A DNA stretch of 17,417 nucleotides from Desulfovibrio sp. (GTDB lineage: Bacteria > Desulfobacterota > Desulfovibrionia > Desulfovibrionales > Desulfovibrionaceae): positions 1-17,417 of the forward strand of contig JAIWOE010000064.1 in the NCBI GenBank assembly GCA_020217165.1. Reading direction: 5' to 3'. Below the pieces are notes generated by a model. The model saw only the letters and a program-made list of their open reading frames with translations, searched no databases and was not told where the DNA came from. This document shows positions 1-6,551 of the stretch, piece after piece. How positions within the stretch are numbered: the first letter of the stretch is position 1; each line of letters starts with the position of its first letter. The translations under genes were made by a program, and so were the position numbers.

Positions 1-30
1 ATGCTGCGGGAGCTTGGCTACCAACTGTAG

Positions 31-216
31 CGCTGCACGGCGCCTCTCGTGCGGGCAGGGCCACGCCAGCGTGCGAACCGTGTGGCGGACTCACGGCGCA
101 GGTGGCTCCGGGGCCGCCATGTATGTGGACACTTATTTTGAAGACACAACACCAGTCGGACTGTTGCCGGAAGGCGCTTGCCGATCCGACTGTTCGCTGT
201 CGCATCAGGACAGTCC
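31..216. other. Upstream region of the yggS-motA operon
   Basis: A frame ending in TAG at 28-30 could be the 3' end of a gene left of the window, but ten codons are too few to judge. The following 186 bases hold two similar blocks CGGACTGTTG (158-167) and CCGACTGTTC (187-196), and a CAGTC-G-GACTG palindrome (153-163). No promoter could be assigned with confidence. Confidence 0.3.
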
Positions 217-939
217 ATGTCATACGACTTCATTGCGGAAAATCTCGCCTGTGTTCGCCAGGAACTTGACGCCGCCTGCCACGCCGCCGGACGCGATCCC
301 GCCGATGTGACCCTGGTGGCTGTTTCCAAGTTTCATCCCGCCGCAGCCGTGGCCGCCGCCGCGGCTGCCGGCTGCATGGTGTTTGGCGAAAGTTACGTGC
401 AGGAATGCCTAGAGAAACAGGCGGCCCTGACGCAACTGCCCATCCAATGGCACTTCATCGGGCACATTCAAAGTCGCAAGGCCAGGGATCTGGTCGGGCG
501 GATGGCCCTCATCCATGCCGTGGACTCGCTCAAGGTGGCAACCATATTGCATAGGCATGCGCAGGAACAAGGCGTGGTGCAGCCTGTGCTGTTGCAGGTG
601 AATGTGGGACGCGAACCGCAAAAGCACGGCCTTGCTCCCGAGGCGGTGGAGGCCGTGGCCCGGCATCTGGCGCAGCTGGAGGACCCGGCCCATGGCGGCA
701 TCCGGCTGGATGGCCTGATGTGCCTGCCGCCCTGGCTGGAGGACCCCGAGGCGGTGCGGCCGTTTTTTGCGCAGCTTGCCGCATGCAGGGCACGGTTGCA
801 GGAGACCCTGGGCAAGGCATTGCCGCACCTGTCCATGGGCATGAGCCACGATTTCGTCCAGGCTGTGGCCGAAGGCGCCACCCTGGTGCGTATTGGCACG
901 GCAATTTTTGGGGATCGCCCCTGCATGCGCCCGATGTAG
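217..939 (+). CDS. yggS: YggS/PLPBP-family pyridoxal phosphate homeostasis protein
   Basis: This 240-residue protein belongs to the YggS/YBL036C/PROSC family. These cytosolic single-domain proteins have the fold-type III PLP barrel, bind pyridoxal 5'-phosphate without a known catalytic reaction, and buffer the cellular PLP pool. The PLP lysine is K38 in VAVSKFHP. Other family landmarks are FGESYVQE (about 56-63), WHFIGHIQSRK (78-88), LQVNVGREPQKHG (126-138), LSMGMSHDF (205-213) and the phosphate-binding end VRIGTAIFG (224-232). Length matches the family (about 230-240). The ATG at 217 is chosen because AGGA at 207-210 gives good spacing and the homologous region begins there; an in-frame ATG at 178 would add 13 unconserved residues. 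The motA start follows 25 bases after the stop, so it is probably the first gene of the motor operon. Its link to motility is positional only. Confidence 0.93.
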   Translation: MSYDFIAENLACVRQELDAACHAAGRDPADVTLVAVSKFHPAAAVAAAAAAGCMVFGESYVQECLEKQAALTQLPIQWHFIGHIQSRKARDLVGRMALIHAVDSLKVATILHRHAQEQGVVQPVLLQVNVGREPQKHGLAPEAVEAVARHLAQLEDPAHGGIRLDGLMCLPPWLEDPEAVRPFFAQLAACRARLQETLGKALPHLSMGMSHDFVQAVAEGATLVRIGTAIFGDRPCMRPM

Positions 940-964
940 ACGATGTAGCCAAGGAGAACAGGCC

Positions 965-1726
965 ATGGATCTGGCCACCATCATTGGGATAGTGCTCGCA
1001 TTCGGTCTGGTGGTCGGCGCCATCGTCACGGCCGGATCCATCCTGACTTTCATCGATATCCCGTCCATGCTCATCGTGGGCGGGGGCACCTTTGGCACCA
1101 TCCTGGTCAATTACCCCCTCAAGCACGTCATCAGTGTCATGGGTGTGGTCAAGAATGCCTTTTTCACCAAGGCCGAATCCCCCACGGACGTCATCTCCCA
1201 GTTCATGGAGTACGCCAACCGCGCCCGGCGCGAGGGCATCCTCTCCCTGGAGCCCATCATCAAGGAGATCGACGACGTCTTTTTGCGCAAGGGCCTGCAA
1301 CTGACCGTGGACGGCCTGGAGCCCCAGGCCATTCAGGAAATTCTGGAAACGGAAATCTCCTACCTGGAAGAGCGGCACGAAAGCGGCGCGGAAATCATGA
1401 CCGCCTTCGGCTCCTTTGCCCCGGCCATGGGCATGATCGGCACCGTCATCGGCCTGATCATGATGCTGCAGAACATGAGCGACCCCTCCACCATCGGCCC
1501 CTCCATGGCCGTGGCCCTCATCACCACCTTTTACGGCGCCATCCTGGCCAACCTGGTCTTTTTGCCCATTGCCGGCAAACTCAAGCTGCGCTCCAAGGAA
1601 GAGGTACTCATCCGGGCCATGGTCATGGAAGGCATCCTGGCCATCTCCAAGGGAGAGAACCCTCGTATCATTGAGGAAAAACTCACCAGCTACATTGCGC
1701 CAAAGCACCGGCCGCAGTCCAGCTAG
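965..1726 (+). CDS. motA: Flagellar stator protein MotA (PomA-like)
   Basis: This 253-residue inner-membrane protein is the MotA/PomA half of the flagellar stator, which couples ion flow to rotor torque. It has the four-helix layout: TM1 about 2-25, TM2 about 30-52, a cytoplasmic loop, TM3 about 149-169 and TM4 about 180-203. The N-terminus MDLATIIGIV, the length, and Asp31 in FIDIPS resemble Vibrio PomA. The loop keeps the charged residues that contact FliG (R88/R89 and E96 region). APAMGMIGT (152-160, conserved Pro153) and ITTFYGAI (186-193) are the channel motifs. AAGGAG at 951-956 supports the ATG at 965; the reading frame is open further upstream but that part overlaps yggS. Ion specificity (Na+ or H+) cannot be decided from sequence alone. 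Two motB-like genes follow directly. Confidence 0.96.
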   Translation: MDLATIIGIVLAFGLVVGAIVTAGSILTFIDIPSMLIVGGGTFGTILVNYPLKHVISVMGVVKNAFFTKAESPTDVISQFMEYANRARREGILSLEPIIKEIDDVFLRKGLQLTVDGLEPQAIQEILETEISYLEERHESGAEIMTAFGSFAPAMGMIGTVIGLIMMLQNMSDPSTIGPSMAVALITTFYGAILANLVFLPIAGKLKLRSKEEVLIRAMVMEGILAISKGENPRIIEEKLTSYIAPKHRPQSS

Positions 1727-1740
1727 GCAGGGATGTCTCC

Positions 1741-2595
1741 GTGGCCAAGCGGAAAAAAAAGCAGGCGCCGGCCGAAGGTGTGCCGGCATGGATGATCACC
1801 TTCACGGATCTGATGACCCTGCTGCTGACCTTTTTCGTGCTCCTGGTGAGCATGGCCACCCTGGATGAGCAACGCAAGCTGGTGACCCTGGGCTCGGTGC
1901 TGGGCAAGTTCGGCATGGGCGATGCCGGCATCGACGCCCGCTCCACCAAAAACGCCAAGACCACCATCGAGCCCGGCCCCATGGAAGACGTGCCCAACCT
2001 GGAACGCCTCAAGGATCTACTCTGGGAAGACCTGCAGAACGACCTGGACTTCCGCTCCAACAAGTTCATCGAAGTGCTTTCCCTCACGGCGGACGTCCTC
2101 TTCGAGCCCGGCGGCACCACCCTTTCCGCCCGGGGCAGACAGATCATTGACCGCATCCTTCCCGTGCTCCTGCGCATTGAGCAGCCCCTGCTCCTGGCCG
2201 GCCACACCTCCGTGGCCCGCGAGGAACTGGCCAACTACGTGGTGGCCTTCGAGGTAGAGGGGCTGGATTTCTCCTGGGATCTCTCTTTGTTGCGTGTCCT
2301 GAGCATGTACCGCTACCTGCTCTCCCGGGGCATGAACCCGGACAAGCTGCGCATGGAAGCCTTTGGGCAGCATCGTCCCGTGCACACCAACCAGACCGCC
2401 GAGGGCCGGCGCCGCAACCGCCGGGTAGATATCGTGCTGGACAAGCGCAATGCCAACTGGGAACGCGTGCTGGCCGCCCCCCGTGCCGACGACCTGCGCG
2501 GGGTGTTCGAATACAAGGACTTCCGGTTTGAGATCCGCTCCCCGGTGCGCCGCGAGGCCTCACAGAACGAGCTCCCCCAGGACGAAGGACGCTAG
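1741..2595 (+). CDS. motB: MotB-family stator protein, first copy (OmpA domain)
   Basis: This 284-residue protein has the MotB architecture: a basic cytoplasmic N-terminus (KRKKK), one TM helix about 17-39 (WMITFTDLMTLLLTFFVLL) with the proton/sodium-binding Asp23, a periplasmic plug and linker, and an OmpA-like peptidoglycan-binding domain about 112-235. The domain ends in the family motif GRRRNRRVDIVL. The usual GHTD motif reads GHTS (154-157), so the Asp that contacts diaminopimelate in OmpA-like domains is replaced. The start is GTG at 1741, with a CAGGGA purine stretch about 7 bases upstream; no suitable in-frame ATG is available nearby. About 50 residues after the OmpA core are not recognised. 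It lies 14 bases after motA and 2 bases before the second copy, so it is certainly co-transcribed with both. Confidence 0.93.
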   Translation: MAKRKKKQAPAEGVPAWMITFTDLMTLLLTFFVLLVSMATLDEQRKLVTLGSVLGKFGMGDAGIDARSTKNAKTTIEPGPMEDVPNLERLKDLLWEDLQNDLDFRSNKFIEVLSLTADVLFEPGGTTLSARGRQIIDRILPVLLRIEQPLLLAGHTSVAREELANYVVAFEVEGLDFSWDLSLLRVLSMYRYLLSRGMNPDKLRMEAFGQHRPVHTNQTAEGRRRNRRVDIVLDKRNANWERVLAAPRADDLRGVFEYKDFRFEIRSPVRREASQNELPQDEGR

Positions 2596-2597
2596 CC

Positions 2598-3338
2598 ATG
2601 CCCCCGCGCGAGAAAAAACGGCGTGCCCAAGGCGGCGGCGGCTCCTGGCTGGTGACCTTTGCGGACCTCACCACCCTGCTGCTGACCTTTTTTGTCCTGT
2701 TGCTGACCATGAGTTCCATGGATCATTCCATCATCACCCAAATCAACATTTACTCGCAAACCATTGGCTACGTATCCAAACGCAGCGCCGGCAAGGTGCC
2801 CAGGCAGATAGAACTCATCGTCACCCTGCTGGAAGACCCGTGGTCCATCGCGGATAAGCCAAATCGGTTCAAGGAGTTGCTCTTTCCTGACGATATTATC
2901 CCGCCCGAGATTGACAGAAGCTCGCTGCTGGAGAACATTGCGGTATTGCAGCGTCCTGAAGGCGTGGCCCTGGTGCTGTCCGACAAACTCCTCTTCCGCC
3001 CCGGAGAGGCCCGCATCGCCCCGCCGGCCCGGGCCATCCTGGAGCGCATTGCCCAGGTGCTGCTGGCCATGGACGCGCCGGTGAACGTGGCAGGCCACAC
3101 CGGCCCCCTCGACAAGGACGCCGACGACCAGTACGCCTTGTCCAAGGCCCGGGCGGAAACCGTGCTGGGCTTTTTGCTGGAGCACAAGATGTTTGTCCCC
3201 AGGTTCTCGGTCTCCTGCTACGGGCAGGACCAGCCCCCCGATGCCCGCCGCAACGCCGCGGCGGATCCCACCGGGGTGCTTTCCCGGAGCCGGGTGGAAA
3301 TCCTCGTCAAAACCACGCCGTTCTTCCGCGGCTATTAG
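2598..3338 (+). CDS. MotB-family stator protein, second copy
   Basis: This 246-residue protein is a second MotB-like stator subunit. It has a basic N-terminus, a TM helix about 17-39 (WLVTFADLTTLLLTFFVLL) with Asp23 at exactly the same position as in the first copy, a periplasmic linker, and a degenerate OmpA domain about 125-238. LLFRPGEARI (131-140) is the domain entry. The peptidoglycan motif reads GHTG (166-169) instead of GHTD, and the C-terminal NRRVEI signature is altered to SRSRVEILV. It starts 2 bases after the previous stop, implying translational coupling. The pair may form a MotB heterodimer on one MotA ring, serve as alternative stator subunits, or divide labour as PG anchor and accessory. 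The sequence does not say which. Confidence 0.9.
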   Translation: MPPREKKRRAQGGGGSWLVTFADLTTLLLTFFVLLLTMSSMDHSIITQINIYSQTIGYVSKRSAGKVPRQIELIVTLLEDPWSIADKPNRFKELLFPDDIIPPEIDRSSLLENIAVLQRPEGVALVLSDKLLFRPGEARIAPPARAILERIAQVLLAMDAPVNVAGHTGPLDKDADDQYALSKARAETVLGFLLEHKMFVPRFSVSCYGQDQPPDARRNAAADPTGVLSRSRVEILVKTTPFFRGY

Positions 3339-3356
3339 CAACAAGGAGAGGCGCAC

Positions 3357-3848
3357 GTGCCTGAAATCGATGCCGATCAGCCCCAGAAAAAAGGCGGAAT
3401 GCTCAAGTGGATCATCATCATCGTGCTCCTGCTGCTGCTTGGCGGCGGCGGGTACTTTGCGTACACCAAGTTCCTGGGCGGGGCGGACAACGCCACCCAG
3501 ACGGCCTCCGAGAACCCCAACGCCCAGGTGGACGCCAGGCCGGGCGATATCCAGATGGTCACCCTGCCCACCTTCCTGGTGAATCTGGCCGATCCCCTGG
3601 GGCGGCGCTACCTGAAGATGACACTGGACGTGGAGCTGGTGAACAAGGCCGCCGCCGAAGAGCTGAACAAGCAGACGCCCAAGGTGCGCGATGCCATTAT
3701 CCTGCTGCTCTCCAGCAAAAGCTATGCGGACCTGGCCACCCCGGAAAGCAAGCTGCTGCTGAAAAACGAAGTAGTGGAACGACTCAACCTCATTCTGGGG
3801 GGGGCGCGCGTGCGCAACGTGTACTTTACGGACATGGTGATCCAGTAA
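3357..3848 (+). CDS. fliL: Flagellar basal body-associated protein FliL
   Basis: This 163-residue FliL is a single-pass inner-membrane protein that surrounds or supports the stator and affects torque and swarming. It has a short cytoplasmic N-terminus, a TM helix at about 17-37 (WIIIIVLLLLLGGGGYFAY), a linker, and the periplasmic FliL domain about 57-163, with LPTFLVNLADPLGRRYLKMTLDVEL and the usual C-terminus VRNVYFTDMVIQ. Start is a GTG at 3357 with a perfect AAGGAG at 3343-3348, 8 bases away. It follows motB-2 by 18 bases, fitting its role at the stator. Confidence 0.95.
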   Translation: MPEIDADQPQKKGGMLKWIIIIVLLLLLGGGGYFAYTKFLGGADNATQTASENPNAQVDARPGDIQMVTLPTFLVNLADPLGRRYLKMTLDVELVNKAAAEELNKQTPKVRDAIILLLSSKSYADLATPESKLLLKNEVVERLNLILGGARVRNVYFTDMVIQ

Positions 3849-3861
3849 CTGCGCCACGTGT

Positions 3862-3877
3862 TGGCACGTCTTTTGAT
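3862..3877 (+). promoter_or_regulatory. Candidate sigma-54 (RpoN) promoter before fliN
   Basis: TGGCACGTCTTTTGAT matches the sigma-54 consensus TGGCACG-N4-TTGC(A/T) at every fixed position except the -12 C, which is A. The spacing between the -24 GG and the -12 element is correct. It lies in the 118-base gap between fliL and fliN, the largest gap inside the operon, about 90 bases before the fliN start. Flagellar genes in many deltaproteobacteria depend on RpoN with an FlrC-like activator. Function is inferred from the match; the -12 mismatch is the main doubt. Confidence 0.5.
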
Positions 3878-3966
3878 GTAATGCCGCACATTCCCCCCCT
3901 TGCGACGGCACTGGCAGCCCCAACACCTCTTGGCGCCAGCCGCGTGAAACAGATGTGGAGCTTCCC

Positions 3967-4512
3967 ATGAGCAACGACATGGATCAGGACAAACTGGCCG
4001 AAGAGTGGGCCGCGGCCCTGGCGGAACAGGAAGAGACGGGACTGGACGACGAGCCCATGGACATGCTCGGCGGCAAGGCCGGCATGTCCAGCGACGATGC
4101 CCTGGCCGAGGAATGGGCCCGCGCCCTGGCCGAGGACGAGGGCGACCGCGTGAAAAAGGACCGCGAACAGGACAAGCTCTCCCGACAGGCCAGAAAAGCG
4201 GAATTCAAGGATTTGACAGATGAGGCCAAAAGCCCGCGCGTGGACAACACCCGCCGCGAGCTGGATTTCATCCTGGACATTCCCCTGGACGTCTCTGCCG
4301 AGCTCGGCCGCACCCGGCTGCTCATCAACGAGCTGCTGCAACTGGGCCAGGGCTCCGTGGTGGAGCTGAACAAGCTGGCTGGCGAGCCCCTGGAGATTTA
4401 CGTCAACGGCAAGCTGGTGGCCCGGGGCGAGGCGGTGGTCATCAACGAAAAATTCGGCGTGCGCCTCACGGACATCATCAGCCCCATCGAACGGGTGAAG
4501 CAGCTTGGGTGA
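3967..4512 (+). CDS. fliN: Flagellar motor switch protein FliN
   Basis: This 181-residue FliN is a cytoplasmic C-ring component involved in switching and export. The C-terminal SpoA (FliMN_C) domain spans about 98-176: LDFILDIPLDVSAELGRT, LLQLGQGSVVEL, GEPLEIYVNGKLVARGE and VVINEKFGVRLTDI are all typical. The N-terminal 95 residues are longer than in enteric FliN and acidic. They carry two copies of the same motif, KLAEEWAAALAEQ (9-21) and ALAEEWARALAED (45-57), resembling the single LWAEAL-type helix at the N-terminus of E. coli FliN. ATG 3967 is preferred because TGGAG at 3956-3960 is well spaced; an in-frame GTG at 3955 would add four residues. fliM and fliG are not in this window. Confidence 0.94.
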   Translation: MSNDMDQDKLAEEWAAALAEQEETGLDDEPMDMLGGKAGMSSDDALAEEWARALAEDEGDRVKKDREQDKLSRQARKAEFKDLTDEAKSPRVDNTRRELDFILDIPLDVSAELGRTRLLINELLQLGQGSVVELNKLAGEPLEIYVNGKLVARGEAVVINEKFGVRLTDIISPIERVKQLG

Positions 4513-4567
4513 CGGCCAGCCTCCCTCCGGTACTGCCTGCGTCGCCCCCCTCCAAAGGAAGGACCTC

Positions 4568-5305
4568 ATGCGCACCGGCCCACTCACACGCCATATGCTG
4601 ATGCTGGCATGCCTGCTTTGCCTGGGCCTGCCTGGTGCCCTGCTGGCCGATGGCGACGTGGAGCGCATGCTGCCGCCGCAGGATCCGCCCCTGTGGCGCG
4701 AGGCAGTTCCCGACACTCCGGCTCCCTTCTCCGAGCACGGCGAGGGAACCCAGGCTCGTCAGGGTGACGAAAACTCGACACCCCCGCCCCTGGCGCCACA
4801 GCTCGACTCCTCCAGCACCGCCCAAGGGCCGGTGCCACAGGCAGATCAGGTCCCTGGGGCCGCCACCGCCGGCAATGCCACCTCTGCGCCATACACGGGA
4901 ACAGGCAATGCCCAGGGCAGGGCGCAGGATGGCGTGTTGAATGCGCCGTCCATCAGCTGGGCAAGTTATTTCAAGGCGTTGGGTGGACTGTTCCTCATCC
5001 TGGGCCTGGTGTTCGGCGGCCTGTACCTGCTCAAGCGCGTGGCGCCCCGGGCCGGGTTTGGCGGCCCCAGGGGCCGGCAGCTCCAGCTGGAAAGCACCCT
5101 CTCCCTGGGGCCGCGCAAATCCGTGGCTGTGGTCCGCTTTTTGAATAAGCAACTCGTGCTCGGGGTGACCGACACCCACATCACGTGTCTGCACATTCAG
5201 GAAGAAGATCATGCGCCAGAAGACGATGCCTATCAGGCCGCCACGCCGAACCGCCCCGACGACGCATTCAAGCATTTCGCAGATCGTCTCAAGGATCAGC
5301 ACTAG
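4568..5305 (+). CDS. fliO: Flagellar biosynthesis protein FliO
   Basis: This 245-residue FliO acts early in assembly of the FliPQR export core. A Sec signal-like segment occupies about 1-27 (LMLACLLCLGLPGALLA). A long low-complexity periplasmic linker rich in Pro, Ala and Gln (about 30-130) follows, then a TM helix about 134-156 (YFKALGGLFLILGLVFGGLYLL). The cytoplasmic FliO domain begins KRVAPRAG and contains LESTLSLGPRKSVAVVRFLNKQLVLGVT. The ATG at 4568 is preceded by AAGGAAGGA (4556-4563) and starts directly at the signal sequence; the 21 in-frame codons upstream overlap the fliN end and are not conserved-looking. The last 31 codons and the stop overlap the start of fliP. The gene is typically poorly conserved; identity rests on the C-terminal domain and on position. 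Confidence 0.88.
   Translation: MRTGPLTRHMLMLACLLCLGLPGALLADGDVERMLPPQDPPLWREAVPDTPAPFSEHGEGTQARQGDENSTPPPLAPQLDSSSTAQGPVPQADQVPGAATAGNATSAPYTGTGNAQGRAQDGVLNAPSISWASYFKALGGLFLILGLVFGGLYLLKRVAPRAGFGGPRGRQLQLESTLSLGPRKSVAVVRFLNKQLVLGVTDTHITCLHIQEEDHAPEDDAYQAATPNRPDDAFKHFADRLKDQH
5199..5204 (+). promoter_or_regulatory. Ribosome binding site setting the fliP start inside fliO
   Basis: AGGAAG lies 6-8 bases upstream of the ATG at 5211, which is inside the fliO coding region. It is the best start context available for fliP and supports a 95-base overlap between the two genes. The alternative in-frame ATG at 5226 has a poorer purine tract. Confidence 0.45.
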
Positions 5306-6080
5306 CCTGCCCGCACCGGGCTTGGCCGTCCTCGTGGCGGTGGCGGCGCTGCTCCTGGGCGCCGCAGTTGCCCAGGCCCAGCCCTCCACCAACTTTTCCT
5401 TCCCGGAACTGAGTCTCACCCTGTCCGGGGGCCAGAACGAGCCGGAAAAGATCTCCACCACCCTGGAGATCCTCTTCCTGCTCACGGTGCTCTCCCTGGC
5501 GCCGGCCATCGTGCTTACGGTAACGAGCTTCACGCGCATCATCATTGTCTTTTCCTTTGTCCGGCAGGCCCTGGGCACCCAGCAGTTGCCCCCCACCCAG
5601 GTGCTGACAAGCCTAGCCATATTCATGACGGTCATCATCATGATGCCCACTGGCAAGGCCATCAACGACAATGCCCTGCAGCCCTACCTGGATGAACGCA
5701 TCGGTTTCCGCGAAGCCCTGGTGCGGGCCGAACAGCCCCTGCGGGAGTTCCTGTTCAAGCACACCCGGGAGCAGGATCTGGCCATCTTCTACTCCATTGC
5801 CAAAATCGACCGCCCGCAGAACAAGGAAACCGTGCCCACCATCTTGCTCACGGCGGCCTTCGTCATCAGCGAGATCAAAACAGGCTTCATCATCGGCTTC
5901 CTCATCTACATCCCGTTCCTGATTCTGGACATGGTGGTCTCCTCCATCCTGCTGGCCATGGGGATGATGATGCTGCCCCCTGTCATGGTGTCCATGCCAT
6001 TCAAGCTGTTGCTATTCGTCATGATTGATGGTTGGGGCCTATTGACGGCCTCCCTGGTGAACAGCTTCCTGGCCGTCTGA
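5211..6080 (+). CDS. fliP: Flagellar export apparatus protein FliP
   Basis: FliP is a polytopic inner-membrane subunit of the flagellar type III export gate (FliP5-FliQ4-FliR1). From the ATG at 5211 it has 289 residues, about 40 more than usual. The excess is an N-terminal basic, hydrophilic leader before a signal peptide core (about 37-56, ending AAVAQA), consistent with the cleaved signal of FliP. TSFTRIIIVFSFVRQALGTQ (106-125), LPPTQVLTSLAIFMT (127-141) and FKLLLFVMIDGWGLL (264-278) are the family signatures. The start could instead be 5226, or a non-ATG codon such as TTG 5322 just before the hydrophobic core, so the N-terminus is uncertain. The overlap with fliO suggests coupled translation of partners in the same assembly step. 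Confidence 0.94.
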   Translation: MRQKTMPIRPPRRTAPTTHSSISQIVSRISTSLPAPGLAVLVAVAALLLGAAVAQAQPSTNFSFPELSLTLSGGQNEPEKISTTLEILFLLTVLSLAPAIVLTVTSFTRIIIVFSFVRQALGTQQLPPTQVLTSLAIFMTVIIMMPTGKAINDNALQPYLDERIGFREALVRAEQPLREFLFKHTREQDLAIFYSIAKIDRPQNKETVPTILLTAAFVISEIKTGFIIGFLIYIPFLILDMVVSSILLAMGMMMLPPVMVSMPFKLLLFVMIDGWGLLTASLVNSFLAV

Positions 6081-6149
6081 TTGCATCTCCACTGGAACAA
6101 TGCCGCATTGCCACGATAACAACGCCGCGCACGCACAAGGAGCAACGCC

Positions 6150-6419
6150 ATGTCCCCTGATTTCGTCATCGGGTTTGCCAAGGGCGCCATTGAATTGACC
6201 CTGGAATTGGCCCTGCCCATCCTGCTGGTGAGCCTGGTGGTGGGCGTGGTGGTCTCGGTGCTGCAGGCGGCCACGCAGATTCAGGAGCAGACCTTGAGCT
6301 TCATCCCCAAAATCGTCTCCATCTTCATCGCGTTCATCGTGACCTTCCCCTGGCTGCTGGAAAAGATCACCACCTACGCCACCCAGGTGTTCGTCAACAT
6401 TCCAATCTACATCCGGTAG
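6150..6419 (+). CDS. fliQ: Flagellar export apparatus protein FliQ
   Basis: This 89-residue FliQ has two TM helices (about 15-40 and 52-75). ELALPILLVSLVVGVVVSVLQAATQIQEQTLSFIPKI is the family signature, and the length is exactly typical. FliQ packs around FliP in the export gate. AAGGAG at 6137-6142 precedes the ATG at 6150 by 7 bases. A 69-base gap separates it from fliP and carries only a minor CAATG-CCG-CATTG palindrome (6098-6110). fliR, flhB and flhA, which often follow, are absent, so the operon ends here. Confidence 0.96.
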   Translation: MSPDFVIGFAKGAIELTLELALPILLVSLVVGVVVSVLQAATQIQEQTLSFIPKIVSIFIAFIVTFPWLLEKITTYATQVFVNIPIYIR

Positions 6420-6467
6420 GGGGGCGAGGGAGCCTCTGTGGGACTGAAGGCAGACAGCGTCTTGGCC

Positions 6468-6519
6468 AAAAAAAAGCCCCGGGGGAGCACGGTGCAGCGG
6501 TACCGTGTTCCCCCGGGGC
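6468..6519 (-). terminator. Rho-independent terminator of the mltD-like gene
   Basis: An 18-bp stem (6476-6493 paired with 6502-6519, one G-U wobble) with an 8-base loop is followed on the minus strand by eight T residues (A8 at 6468-6475 on the plus strand). This is a textbook intrinsic terminator for transcription leftwards from mltD, whose stop is 33 bases away. On the plus strand there is no T-run after the stem, so it would be at most a weak stop for the fliQ operon. Confidence 0.9.
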
Positions 6520-6551
6520 GTAGGTGTGAGCGGGCGTGTGTTACTGTGGAA

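Noticed and set aside
14..310. 98-codon open frame at the left edge
   Set aside because: It overlaps the start of yggS in another frame, has no ribosome binding site and shows no recognisable motif.
894..909. TGGCACG followed by TTTTT with sigma-54-like spacing, upstream of motA
   Set aside because: It lacks any GC at -12 and encodes the conserved VRIGTAIFG end of YggS, so the sequence is explained by protein coding.
530..1789. Long open frame on the minus strand opposite yggS and motA
   Set aside because: It is the antisense shadow of two well-recognised genes, with low-complexity His/Gly/Asp-rich translation typical of GC-rich shadows.
2592..3980. 462-codon minus-strand open frame across motB-2 and fliL
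   Set aside because: Same reason: the plus strand carries clear MotB and FliL proteins with good ribosome binding sites.
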